A program made the translations under genes and the position numbers. Below are positions 52,330-60,815 of a DNA stretch of 64,000 nt, in pieces (the stretch's first letter is position 1; each line of letters starts with the position of its first letter). This DNA is from JBHGBM01 sp041946965 (lineage in GTDB: Bacteria; Acidobacteriota; Terriglobia; Bryobacterales; Bryobacteraceae), in contig JBHGBM010000022.1 in the NCBI GenBank assembly GCA_041946965.1, positions 1-64,000 of the forward strand, given 5' to 3'. The notes beneath the pieces were generated by a model. The model was given only the letters and a program-made list of their open reading frames with translations, was not told the DNA's origin and searched no databases.

Positions 52330-52692
52330 CTACGCCAATTCCACCAGCACCTGCCCCGCGCGCACGGTTTCGCCCGCCGTCACTTGCACGTTCTTGACGA
52401 CCCCCGCCACCGGCGCGCCCAGGTTGCTTTCCATCTTCATGGCTTCGATCACGATGAGCGGCTCGTCGCGGGCCACGGCCATGCCCGCTCTGGCCGGAAC
52501 CGCCGTGATCAGCCCCGCGATGGGGCTGCGCAGGATCTTGTCTTCGGGCAGCACGTTCGGCGGGCGCGGCTTCAGCACCGCTTCGGGGATGGACAGGGAA
52601 GGCTCGGCGGGTTCGGCCTGCTCCGGCGCCGCGTCCATCACTTCCACGTCCACTTCGTAGGTCTTTCCTTCGACCGTTACTCGCAGCTTCAC
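52330..52692 (-). CDS. biotin carboxyl carrier (biotin/lipoyl attachment) protein of acyl-CoA carboxylase
   Basis: This 120-aa carrier has an N-terminal region VKLRVTVEGKTYEVDVEVMD, a Pro/Glu linker, and a biotinyl domain with the canonical lysine in EAMKMESNLGAPVAG. The carried CO2 is transferred by the carboxyltransferase encoded upstream. GTG 52692 is preferred over the longer frame because it is preceded by GGGGGGATTCCGACG and overlaps the stop codon of the upstream gene by 4 bp. The biotin carboxylase subunit is not in the window. Confidence 0.9.
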   Translation of the reverse strand: MKLRVTVEGKTYEVDVEVMDAAPEQAEPAEPSLSIPEAVLKPRPPNVLPEDKILRSPIAGLITAVPARAGMAVARDEPLIVIEAMKMESNLGAPVAGVVKNVQVTAGETVRAGQVLVELA

Positions 52693-52889
52693 CGTCGGAA
52701 TCCCCCCGGGTCCGGAAACTGCCGCACCGCCCGCGAGGGCAGGCTGTGGGAGCCCTGAATGGCCAGGCGCCCCAGCCGCGTCCACGCACTGGACCGCTCC
52801 GCGACCGGCCGGATGCGCAGGATGCGCGCGCGCTCGCCGGCCAGCGCCCGCGCCACCGCCGCGATGATGACCTTATGATGCTCCGGCAT
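52689..52889 (-). CDS. small subunit of acyl-CoA carboxylase cluster (OadG/epsilon-like)
   Basis: This 66-aa basic protein (VIIAAVARALAGERARILRIRPV, then SAWTRLGRLAI) resembles the short soluble part of OadG/delta subunits, where an (S)AWxxxGRL motif follows a helical segment. There is no membrane helix here. It sits between the carboxyltransferase and carrier genes with 4-bp stop/start overlap to the carrier, as small subunits often do. It may help dock the carrier, but its family membership is uncertain. Confidence 0.65.
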   Translation of the reverse strand: MPEHHKVIIAAVARALAGERARILRIRPVAERSSAWTRLGRLAIQGSHSLPSRAVRQFPDPGGFRR

Positions 52890-52892
52890 GGC

Positions 52893-54437
52893 TTACAGCG
52901 GTATCAATCCGTGCTTCTTCTGCGGCCGCCAGTCGCGCTTGGTGGCCAGCGCGTCCAGCGCCGCGGCCAGGTAGGCGCGCGTCTCCGCGGGCTCGATGAT
53001 ATCGTCGATCAGCCTCCGCCCGGCGGCCACGTAAGGCTTGGCGAAGGTCTCGCGGTACTGCTCGATGAGTTCCTTGCGGCGCGCCTCCCGGTCCGCGGCT
53101 TCGGCGATCTCGCGGCGGAACACGATCTCGGCGGCGCCCTCCGCTCCCATGACGGCGATCTCCGCCGTCGGCCAGGCGATGGCCCGGTCCGCGCCCAGGT
53201 CCTTGCAGCACATGGCGATGTAGCCCCCGCCGTACGCCTTCCGCACCACGATGCTGATCTTCGGCACGGTGGCCGCCGAATAGGCGAACAGCAGCTTGGC
53301 GCCGTGCCGTATGATGCCGCCGTATTCCTGGTCCACGCCCGGCAGAAAGCCCGGCACGTCCACCAGCGTCACCAGCGGGATGTTGAAGGCGTTGCAGAAA
53401 CGGATGAATCGGGCCGCTTTGTCCGATGCGTTGATATCCAGCGCGCCCGCCAGCACAGCCGGGTTGTTGCCGATGAGCCCCACCGCCCGTCCCGCCACGC
53501 GTCCGAACCCCACCACGATGTTGCAAGCGAACTCCTTGTGGACTTCCAGGAAGTCGCGATAGTCCACCAGCCGCGTGATGATATCGCGCATGTCGTAGGC
53601 GGTCCTGGCCTGCTCCGGCACCACGTGGTTCAGCCCGGCGTCGTACATGCGCGCGGCGTCCGGCTCGGCGCGCGGCGGGTCCTCCAGGTTGTTGGATGGC
53701 AGGAACGAGAGCAGCTTCCTGGCGATCTGCACGGCTTCCAGGTCGTGCTCCGCCACGAAATGGACCACCCCGGACTGGTTCATCTGCGCGCGCGCGCCGC
53801 CCAGCCGGTCGGGCGTGACCACCTCGCCGGTCACCTGCTTGATGACCTGCGGCCCGGTGATGAAGATCTGCGCCTGCCGCGTCTGGATGATGAAATCGGT
53901 GAGCGCCGGGCTGTACGCCGCGCCGCCCGCGCACGGCCCGCAGATGAGCGACACCTGCGGCACCACGCCGGAGAGCATCACGTTGCTGTAAAAGATGCGC
54001 GCGTAGCCCGCCAGGCTGTCCACGCCCTCCTGCACGCGGGCGCCGCCGGAATCGTTGATGAACAGGAACGGCGAGCCGGTCTTGAGGGACTGCTGCATGG
54101 CCTCGGCGATCTTGTCGCCGTGAACTTCGCCCGCCGAGCCGCCCGCCACCGTGAAATCCTGGCTGGCCACGTGCACCAGCCGCCCGGCCACGCTGCCGCT
54201 CCCGGTGATCACGCCGTCGCAGGGCAGTTCCTTGCCCGCCATGCCGAAGAAGGTGGCGCGGTGCTGGGCGAACAGCCCGAATTCCTGAAAGCTCTTGCGG
54301 TCCAGCAGAAGGTCCAGGCGCTCGCGGGCGGTCAGCTTGCCGGAAGCGTGCTGTTTTTCGACCCGTTCTTCTCCTCCGCCCAGCCGCAGGCGCGCCTTGG
54401 CCCGGGTGAGGTCCGCGATCCTCTCGTCGATAGTCAT
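52893..54437 (-). CDS. acyl-CoA carboxylase carboxyltransferase subunit (PccB/MmdA-like)
   Basis: This 514-aa protein contains both crotonase-fold halves of a propionyl-CoA carboxylase beta or methylmalonyl-CoA decarboxylase alpha chain. Landmarks are KLTARERLDLLLD, VASQDFTVAGGSAGEVHGDK, LFINDSGGARVQEGVDSLAGY, CGPCAGGAAYSPALTD and, in the second half, VDVPGFLPGVDQEYGGIIRHGAKLL and KAYGGGYIAMC. It probably makes methylmalonyl-CoA from propionyl-CoA, using the carrier encoded downstream. No Na+-pump beta subunit is present, so carboxylation is more likely than decarboxylation. It leads a run of four minus-strand genes. Confidence 0.93.
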   Translation of the reverse strand: MTIDERIADLTRAKARLRLGGGEERVEKQHASGKLTARERLDLLLDRKSFQEFGLFAQHRATFFGMAGKELPCDGVITGSGSVAGRLVHVASQDFTVAGGSAGEVHGDKIAEAMQQSLKTGSPFLFINDSGGARVQEGVDSLAGYARIFYSNVMLSGVVPQVSLICGPCAGGAAYSPALTDFIIQTRQAQIFITGPQVIKQVTGEVVTPDRLGGARAQMNQSGVVHFVAEHDLEAVQIARKLLSFLPSNNLEDPPRAEPDAARMYDAGLNHVVPEQARTAYDMRDIITRLVDYRDFLEVHKEFACNIVVGFGRVAGRAVGLIGNNPAVLAGALDINASDKAARFIRFCNAFNIPLVTLVDVPGFLPGVDQEYGGIIRHGAKLLFAYSAATVPKISIVVRKAYGGGYIAMCCKDLGADRAIAWPTAEIAVMGAEGAAEIVFRREIAEAADREARRKELIEQYRETFAKPYVAAGRRLIDDIIEPAETRAYLAAALDALATKRDWRPQKKHGLIPL

Positions 54438-54468
54438 GCTCGAATGAAAGCCTATTGTATCCGCGCGC

Positions 54469-56427
54469 TCATTTCAGAAGCTGGAACAAGTTGCTGTAAT
54501 CGTCGGTCCACAGCCGGACGCGGCGAGCGCCATGGCCGGAGTCGCCGGAGACGCTGTTCAGGGCGGCGTGCCGGCCCATCAGCACCCACACGGCCCCATA
54601 CGTGGCGCTGCGCGGCTCTCCGTTGCTGCGGACCACCACGGCCGGCAGACCCACCGCCTCCGCCGCGCCGCGCAACACCGGGACCAGGTCGACGTACTTG
54701 TTGGTGGCGTGAAACGCCAGCACTCCGGTGGGCGCGAGGTGCCGGCGGTACACGAGGAACGCCTCGCGGGTGAGCAGGTGTATGGGAATGGAGTCGCCGG
54801 TGAAGGCGTCCACCACCAGGATGTCGAAGCGCTGTGCGGTCTCGCGCTCGAGCACCAGCCGGGCGTCGCCGGTGGCGATCTCCACCGCCGCGGGACACTC
54901 GTTCAGGTACCGGAAGCGCTGGCGGGCGACCCGGATCACCTCCGGGTTGATTTCGTAGAAGCGGAAGGTGTCGCCCGCGCGCCCGTAGACCGCCAGGGTG
55001 CCCACCCCCAACCCGACGACGCCCACGCGGCGCGGGCCGGGCACGGCATGGAACAGCATGCCGGCGCCGGAGTAGGGTCCGTAATACGTGGTCGGAATCC
55101 GGCCGGCGCCCAGCGCCAGGAACTGCGAGCCGTGGATGATGGCGCCGTTGTAGAGCGTTCGCAGCGCGCCTTCCCCGCGCCCGTCCGCCACCTCCAGCGA
55201 GCCGTAGAAATTGCGGACGGCTTCGATCTTGCCGCCCGCCAGCGAGCTGCGCAGATACATGGCGAGGATGAATCCCACCGTCGAGACCAGCGCCAGCCGC
55301 ACCAGTTGCCGGGGTCCGGCGTAGCCGTACAGCAGGGCGAGCGCCAGCAGGATGCACCCCACTACGCTGACCGGCAGCTCGTAATATCCGGAGAACAGGT
55401 GCGGCGCGGCCAGCCCGGAAAAGGCGCCGCCCGCCGCTCCCCCGGCCGCCACGGTCAGGTAGAACGAGGTCAACCGGGCCGGCTCCGGCTTGCGCCGCGC
55501 CAGTTCGCCGTGGCAGAACATGGCGGAGGCGAACAGCCCCGCCGAGAAGAGCCCGACGGTCCAGATCAGCGCTCGGGCGGAAGACTGCTGCGCCAGTCCG
55601 AAACTGATGGCCAGCCATCCCACGGGCAGCAGGAACCGGAACAGGCGCGGGCGATACCACCCTTCCCGGTCGAAGCACAGCACGAAGCTGAGCAGGTAGA
55701 TGCCCAGCGGCAGGATCCACAGGAACGGGGCGGGCGCCACACTCTGGCTGAGCTGGTTGGCCGCGCCCATCCACATGGCCGCGGGACAGGCGGCCAGCGA
55801 CGCCCAGATCAGCCGGTCGCTCCACGGCGCCTTCGATTCCTCGGCCGCCAGGCGCGGGAATCGCGCCGCGCGCCACGCCGCCCCCACCGAAAGCATGGCG
55901 AAAGCCACGTAGGCCGCCGACCACGCCAGCCGCTGCGAGCGCAGCGTAACCAGCGGCTCCATCGCGAACGGGTAAGCCAAGAGCGCGGCGAGCGACGCCA
56001 CGTTCGAGAGCGCATAAAGGCGATAGGGCGCCTTGCCCTCGCGCGCGTACCACGACTGCACCAGTGGCGTGCTCGTCGAAAGCACAAAAAACGGCAGCCC
56101 CACCGAGGTGGCCAGCAGCGCCAGAACGGCGGCGAAGGGATGATCCGCGGCGAGTCTTATCCAATGTGCGCCCGGCGCCAGCGGCAGCGCCGTCAGACTC
56201 GCGCCGGTCAGCACCGTGTGAATCGCCGCCTGCCCCTTGCCGCCGAAGCGGCGCGCGAGCCAGTGGGCGTACGCATAACCTGCCAGCAGCGCGCTCTGAA
56301 AGAAAACCATGGAGGTGGCCCACACCCCGGCGGCGCCGCCGAACCACGGCAGGATCGACTTCGCCACTACCGGCTGCACCAGGAAGAGCAGCAGCGCGCC
56401 CGCGAAAATCGCGGCAGCGTACAACAT
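54469..56427 (-). CDS. MFS-like membrane protein fused to spermidine-synthase-type domain (second copy)
   Basis: This 652-aa protein is a paralogue of the fusion at 39979. It begins MLYAAAIFAGALLLFLVQPV with the shared AKSILPWFGGAAGVW segment, has about ten membrane helices, and then the spermidine-synthase-like fold: GVVGLGVGTLAVYG, YEINPEVIRVA, ATGDARLVLERE and LVVDAFTGDSIPIHL. The two end alike (LWTDDYSNLFQLLK versus MWTDGYSNLFGVLK). Start ATG 56427 is clear, which helps define the start region of the other copy. Function is unknown. It lies upstream of the carboxylase cluster but is separated by 31 bp. Confidence 0.85.
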   Translation of the reverse strand: MLYAAAIFAGALLLFLVQPVVAKSILPWFGGAAGVWATSMVFFQSALLAGYAYAHWLARRFGGKGQAAIHTVLTGASLTALPLAPGAHWIRLAADHPFAAVLALLATSVGLPFFVLSTSTPLVQSWYAREGKAPYRLYALSNVASLAALLAYPFAMEPLVTLRSQRLAWSAAYVAFAMLSVGAAWRAARFPRLAAEESKAPWSDRLIWASLAACPAAMWMGAANQLSQSVAPAPFLWILPLGIYLLSFVLCFDREGWYRPRLFRFLLPVGWLAISFGLAQQSSARALIWTVGLFSAGLFASAMFCHGELARRKPEPARLTSFYLTVAAGGAAGGAFSGLAAPHLFSGYYELPVSVVGCILLALALLYGYAGPRQLVRLALVSTVGFILAMYLRSSLAGGKIEAVRNFYGSLEVADGRGEGALRTLYNGAIIHGSQFLALGAGRIPTTYYGPYSGAGMLFHAVPGPRRVGVVGLGVGTLAVYGRAGDTFRFYEINPEVIRVARQRFRYLNECPAAVEIATGDARLVLERETAQRFDILVVDAFTGDSIPIHLLTREAFLVYRRHLAPTGVLAFHATNKYVDLVPVLRGAAEAVGLPAVVVRSNGEPRSATYGAVWVLMGRHAALNSVSGDSGHGARRVRLWTDDYSNLFQLLK

Positions 56428-56459
56428 GGTCAGATCAGTCTATCGCAAAGCGGGCCGGC

Positions 56460-58262
56460 TCAGGGCCTGCGATGGATGCGGACCGCGATATCGCCCCAGA
56501 ACTCGGGAATCGCCAGCTCGAGGCCATAGCCGAAGTGCCGCAGCGGCCGCACGTCGCCCGTGTCGCGCCGCGCCGTCTCGCCGGTGGCGGTGTTCCACCA
56601 TTCGATGTCATACTTGCCCGCCCCGAGTCCGGTGACGTTGGCGCTGGCTCCGCTCTGCGGGGGGCCCTTCACGGCCTTCCCGTTCACGATGCGGAAGGCC
56701 AGGGGGTCGTGAATCCAAAGCAGGGCCTGATCGTCCGCAACCACGCCGTAGACGTTCAGGCTTACGGGAAGGTTCGGCCGCGAGAGCCCCGGCGCCTTCC
56801 ACTCCCGCGACGGAAAATCGGCGCCGCGCAGGAAGCGCGCCAGCGCCGTGTAGTGCCGGTAGAGGTTGTAAGGCTCGATGTAGTTGTGCCACCACCAGTA
56901 CATGCCCGTGCCCGCCGCGCCGCTCAGCGAGGTGGACCAGATCGTGTCGTGGAAATGCTTGCCTTCCGGATCCACCCCCACCGGGCCTTCGATTCCCTGT
57001 TCCCCGAAGAAGAAGGGCTTGCCGAAGCCGCGCATCAAATGGCCGGTGTCCTGCCAGCTATACTGCGCGGCATCGTATTCCGGCCCGAAATAGGAGTGGC
57101 CCTGGACGATATCGATCTGGGGAAGCGCGAACATGCGGCGATCGCGCCAACTGGTGGTCACCAGGTGCCGCCAGGGGTCGATCCGCTTCAGATAGGCGCC
57201 CATCTCGCGGTGCCAATCCGCGTTGGCCGCGGAGTCGAAACCGTCCAGGTTATCGACCTCGTTCCACAGCTCCCAGGCCACCAGGTGCGGATCCCAGCCC
57301 CAGCGGGCCACGCTGTAACGCAGCCTGCGCCGGACCAACTCACGCGCCCGGGGGTTGGTGAGGTAATCGATGGGCTCGCGGCACGGCCCGCCGTTTTCCG
57401 CGTTGTAGGGGTTGCGCGGCCAGCGGTGCTTCATTTTGCGTTCCCACCAGACCACCATTTCAAACGCGATCTGCCAGTACACGTCGAGGCGCTCGCAGGC
57501 CGCGGCCACGGTGTCCAGACGCCACGCCGAGGCGAGGTCGTAGCGGCCCAGCCCGGTCACGGTGGTTTCGAGCGGAAAGCCGGTAAAGCTGCCGTCACCG
57601 GGTGGCGCGGGCTTCGCCGGATCGCTGGGAACGTAGTACTCCTGCCACAGCCGCACGTAATTGCCGCCCGCCGCCGCGAGTTTTTCGAGCAGCCGGTCGA
57701 AGTAGTAAGTGCCCTCCCGCGCCTCATACATGCAAAGGTTCTGGCCGATGGGGAAGAACACGCGGCCGGCGGCGTCTTCCAGGTAGGCTTGATTCCGGGG
57801 ACTCACGCGAATGTAGCCGCGCGCCGCCCGGGGCTGCACGGTGACGGCATACTCGGGGCTGCGCGCCACACCGCCGCCTTCGCGCAACTCCAGCGTGATC
57901 CGGTGCGGCCCCGTTTCCGCGCTCGCGAAGCGCACCCGCCACTCCGGCCCGCCGGCCGGCTCCAGCAGTTCGACGCGCTCCTTGGGCGGAGCCTCCGGGT
58001 TGCGAAGCGACCTGCGGTAATCCTGAAACCAGAACCCGGGCACGGTTATCTTCCTGCCCGAAGGCGCCACCACCACGGCGTTCAACTCGACGGAATTGGG
58101 GTCGAACGGGTTGGCGGGCGCCCGCTCGGGCCGAAAGGCGATTTCCATCTTCCCGTACTGGCCGGCGGAGGGAGTGATCACGCGGACGCCCTCCCAGCCC
58201 GCCCCGCACGCCAAAGCCGGGAACAGGATCGCAACCGGCGCCTTCAACCCGAATCGCGGCAA
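56460..58262 (-). CDS. secreted GH5-like glycosidase with N-terminal DUF5060-like domain
   Basis: This 600-aa exported enzyme has a signal peptide (KAPVAILFPALACGAG), an N-terminal beta-sandwich (residues of about 20-170, VEIAFRPERAPANPFDP-type, DUF5060-like) and a TIM barrel. Catalytic glutamates of a clan-A glycosidase are visible: the acid/base Glu335 in AWELWNEVDN and the nucleophile Glu421 in FFFGEQGIEG. The last 100 residues form a beta-sandwich. The start is TTG 58262, supported by GAGGAGG six bases upstream. The target glycan cannot be named; mannan, cellulose and related chains are possible. Confidence 0.86.
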   Translation of the reverse strand: MPRFGLKAPVAILFPALACGAGWEGVRVITPSAGQYGKMEIAFRPERAPANPFDPNSVELNAVVVAPSGRKITVPGFWFQDYRRSLRNPEAPPKERVELLEPAGGPEWRVRFASAETGPHRITLELREGGGVARSPEYAVTVQPRAARGYIRVSPRNQAYLEDAAGRVFFPIGQNLCMYEAREGTYYFDRLLEKLAAAGGNYVRLWQEYYVPSDPAKPAPPGDGSFTGFPLETTVTGLGRYDLASAWRLDTVAAACERLDVYWQIAFEMVVWWERKMKHRWPRNPYNAENGGPCREPIDYLTNPRARELVRRRLRYSVARWGWDPHLVAWELWNEVDNLDGFDSAANADWHREMGAYLKRIDPWRHLVTTSWRDRRMFALPQIDIVQGHSYFGPEYDAAQYSWQDTGHLMRGFGKPFFFGEQGIEGPVGVDPEGKHFHDTIWSTSLSGAAGTGMYWWWHNYIEPYNLYRHYTALARFLRGADFPSREWKAPGLSRPNLPVSLNVYGVVADDQALLWIHDPLAFRIVNGKAVKGPPQSGASANVTGLGAGKYDIEWWNTATGETARRDTGDVRPLRHFGYGLELAIPEFWGDIAVRIHRRP

Positions 58263-58338
58263 GAAGACCTCCTCACGGGTCTACGATTGTAAGGCCGGCG
58301 GCGGAGCCGATCAAGCGGCTTCCTGCTGAAGGCGTTAA

Positions 58339-58409
58339 GGCCGCGGATGCACACGGATGGACACGGATAAGAAAGAATTTCTCCGTGCTTATCCGTGTCC
58401 ATCCGCGGC
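58339..58409. repeat. dispersed repeat with 17-bp perfect inverted arms
   Basis: The arms GGATGGACACGGATAAG (58355-58371) and CTTATCCGTGTCCATCC (58388-58404) are exact reverse complements with a 16-nt loop, and GCCGCGGAT/CCGCGGC extend them imperfectly. The reverse-complement core is shared with the copy at 17563. The 291-bp gap between the GH5-like and subtilisin genes otherwise contains only the terminator-like hairpin. Confidence 0.68.
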
Positions 58410-58525
58410 TCAGAGAGCACTAAATGAATCCGAATTCATCCGGTTAATACGCGGTTGCCCCGCCTGGCCCGGCGGTGATAGACTCGGGGGGTCTGTTTCC
58501 TCCGAGACAGACTTGGGTCACATTG

Positions 58526-58560
58526 GGCTCACACTTTCGGGTGTGGGCCGTTTTTATTTT
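58526..58560 (+). terminator. intrinsic-terminator-like hairpin at the end of the subtilisin gene
   Basis: GGCTCACAC (58526-58534) and GTGTGGGCC (58541-58549) pair with one wobble around TTTCGG and are followed by GTTTTTATTTT on the plus strand, a classic Rho-independent shape for plus-strand RNA. No plus-strand gene ends here; the minus-strand subtilisin stop codon lies inside the T-tract. It may stop antisense transcription entering that gene, or serve as its 3' hairpin. Confidence 0.5.
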
Positions 58561-59873
58561 CCGGAGTGGGTGGCGGCGTACTGGCAGGCGCGGAAGAAAT
58601 CGACGCGGCCCGCGCCGAGTTCCGGCCCCAGTGGCTGCGCCTGAGCCAGCGCGTCCCCGGCTTGTGCCTGGTTGAGGTTCCGGTCCAGTTGCGCGAGCAG
58701 CGCCACGCCGCCGGAAACCAGCGCCGTGCTGAACGAGGTGCCCGAAACCATGGCCCAATTCTTTCCGGGATAGCTGGTGATGAGGTTCTCGCCGGGCGCC
58801 GCGACGGCCACCAGCATGCCGCCATAATTGGTAAACGCGCTGCGTTCGTCGTTGGGTCCGGTGGAAGCGATGCCCTCCACCTTCTTGTACCCGGCCGGGT
58901 AGACCACCGTGAGCTTGCCGGAGTTGCCGGCCGACGCCACGCACAGCACGCGGCGCGAGTTGGCATGACTGATAGCGGCCTGCAACTCATTTGAATGCGA
59001 TTCGAGACTGAAGCTCATGTTGATGACGGTCGCGCCCTTGTCTACTGCGTAGTAAATGGCGCGGATCACATCGTACAGGCTGCCCTGGCCCGATGCGTGG
59101 AAGGCTTTGAGCGGCATGATGCCCACGCGCGGCGCGGCCAGGTGAACCAGGCCGGCGACCATGGTCCCGTGTCCGAAGGCGCCGTAAGCCTTGACCTTGG
59201 CGAGTTCCTTCATCAGAGAGGAGTCCAGGATGGCGACCGTGGATTGATTGACCTGCACCGCGGAGGCGTTATCCAGGATAGCCACCGTGGATTGATCCAC
59301 CACCCCGATATCGTCGAACTCGGAAGGAACTCCGGCGGTGTTGCGGGTGAAGTCGTAACCGGGCTGAATGTAGTTCGCCAGTATGGTGTGGCGGGGGTCG
59401 ATGCCCGTGTCAATAATGGCGACTGTCCCGGTCCCCATAACGCCCCACGCGGTCTGCGCCTGGGAGAGGCGGGTCTTGGGCACGGCGTATTGGTTCACAT
59501 AAGCGTCCCACGCCGAGTCGTTGTAAAAACCGATAAGCTCCCGGCTGTTCGGAACTGCGTCCAGTATGGCGACGGTGGACTGGGCCAGTCTGGGATCCTC
59601 GGGCAGGAGCACGTCGTGGTTCGGCTCGATATTGCCCACATCCGGATCCGCCTTGCCAACCGCAATCACGCCGGAAACGGGACGGGCGCTCGGGTCCTGC
59701 AAAAGCGCGATCCCGCATTCCGGGGATGTGGCGACGACAACCAGCCCGAGGCGGGCGGCGATGCGATCCAGTTTGGCGGCCGAGGCACGCACGATATACC
59801 GCGGCTCGGCTCCGGCCGGCCAAGAGGCCAACAGGAGACAAATACCTGCCCACGCCAGCAGCCGGGGTTTCAC
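58554..59873 (-). CDS. S8 subtilisin-like protease with QSTVAILD repeats
   Basis: This 439-aa exported serine protease has a signal peptide (LLAWAGICLLLASWPAGA), a propeptide of about 100 residues and a subtilase domain with the triad Asp155 (VAIIDTGID), His235 (GHGTMVAG) and Ser380 (SGTSFSTAL). The octapeptide QSTVAILD occurs three times, at residues 98-105, 194-201 and 210-217; the last two sit in an insertion between the catalytic Asp and His. GTG 59873 lies five bases after AAGGAGGAC. It is the last gene of the CHAT/anti-sigma cluster, one base after the preceding stop codon. Confidence 0.92.
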   Translation of the reverse strand: MKPRLLAWAGICLLLASWPAGAEPRYIVRASAAKLDRIAARLGLVVVATSPECGIALLQDPSARPVSGVIAVGKADPDVGNIEPNHDVLLPEDPRLAQSTVAILDAVPNSRELIGFYNDSAWDAYVNQYAVPKTRLSQAQTAWGVMGTGTVAIIDTGIDPRHTILANYIQPGYDFTRNTAGVPSEFDDIGVVDQSTVAILDNASAVQVNQSTVAILDSSLMKELAKVKAYGAFGHGTMVAGLVHLAAPRVGIMPLKAFHASGQGSLYDVIRAIYYAVDKGATVINMSFSLESHSNELQAAISHANSRRVLCVASAGNSGKLTVVYPAGYKKVEGIASTGPNDERSAFTNYGGMLVAVAAPGENLITSYPGKNWAMVSGTSFSTALVSGGVALLAQLDRNLNQAQAGDALAQAQPLGPELGAGRVDFFRACQYAATHSGK

Positions 59874-59874
59874 T

Positions 59875-60510
59875 TCAGTCCTCCTTTGTTCTCCTCGACC
59901 GCCCGCTGCCCGCCTTTAGGGAAGAGCCAAGGTCCCCGGCGAGCGGAATTCGCAGCCGCAGGTTGCGATGCGGAGTGTATTCCATCTGAAACTCGCCGAA
60001 TTGGTTGGACTTGGCCTGTGCCACAACCGTCTTGCCGGAAACCAGGTACACCGGCGAATCGGACACGGGGGTATCCGGAGCTTCGCGGTTCGCGATCTGT
60101 CCCACCAGCGTGATGCGTGAGGAACCGCGTTCGAATTCCTGCCGCAAGTCCACCGCATAGCGCCCCGTTTCGTAAAGCGTCTGGCGGGTCAGGCGGTGGT
60201 GCGAACGCACGCCGGCAGGCATCGGCTCCAGGAAACTGTCGAAGATAAGCCTGGCGGCGGAGCGTGGCGTGATCTCGACACGTTCCGGGCGAGCCAGCGC
60301 GGCAATCGCCTTGGCGCAATGAACCACATACTCCGGAACCTCGGTTAAGGCTTCGGCACGGGCGATGGGCGCCAGTTTTGCGAAAATGTTGGCCGCGCGT
60401 CGGCATTTTTCACACCCTGCGTCGAGATGGTCCTGCATGGTCCGGGCTTCTTCGTCCGCGACTAAACCGCGGCCGAAATCCGCCCATCGCGAAATGTCAA
60501 AGTGCTTCAT
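59875..60510 (-). CDS. anti-sigma-like zinc-finger protein
   Basis: This 211-aa protein begins with a short helical zinc-finger-like segment: HFDISRWADFGRGLVADEE followed by MQDHLDAGCEKCRRA (HxxxCxxC), the ZAS/zf-HC2 pattern that binds ECF sigma factors. Residues of about 75-205 are a beta-rich domain (VGQIANREAPDTPV, VVAQAKSNQFGEF, HRNLRLRIPLAGDLG). No membrane helix is visible, so it would be a soluble anti-sigma factor or a zinc-finger regulator. ATG 60510 has GGGAGG three bases upstream. It lies between the CHAT gene and the subtilisin gene in the same direction as the sigma factor at 63638. The sigma partner is inferred. Confidence 0.8.
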   Translation of the reverse strand: MKHFDISRWADFGRGLVADEEARTMQDHLDAGCEKCRRAANIFAKLAPIARAEALTEVPEYVVHCAKAIAALARPERVEITPRSAARLIFDSFLEPMPAGVRSHHRLTRQTLYETGRYAVDLRQEFERGSSRITLVGQIANREAPDTPVSDSPVYLVSGKTVVAQAKSNQFGEFQMEYTPHRNLRLRIPLAGDLGSSLKAGSGRSRRTKED

Positions 60511-60644
60511 CGACCTCCCACCGGTTTGGCTGGAACCGCCGGGGGCCGCGACCATGCGTCCTGAGCCATTCGCTCACGCACAGTATGGCACATCCCGGCC
60601 GAATCACCCAATAGAACCAGTACTACCAGTACCATGGGCGGATA

Positions 60645-60737
60645 TCAGACGCGCAGGTCCGCAACGAAGGAAACTACCAGCGTCACCACCAGCACGACCT
60701 CCAAAACGTCCCACGCGGAAAGAAAACGTAATTGCAT
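60645..60737 (-). CDS. possible 30-aa membrane peptide
   Basis: A short frame in the 305-bp gap between the CHAT and anti-sigma genes encodes MQLRFLSAWDVLEVVLVVTL followed by VVSFVADLRV, a single hydrophobic helix with a charged N-terminus. ATG 60737 is preceded by AGGTGAAAG seven bases upstream. No homologue is known to me and the frame could be chance, although hydrophobic peptides encoded beside protease/sigma genes can be toxins or protease targets. Confidence 0.35.
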   Translation of the reverse strand: MQLRFLSAWDVLEVVLVVTLVVSFVADLRV

Positions 60738-60815
60738 CGAGAGAGCTTTCACCTGGCTGACTCCATCCTCATAGGGTGTCTGAGCACCGCTATAAATATA
60801 TGCGTTTCCGACAAA

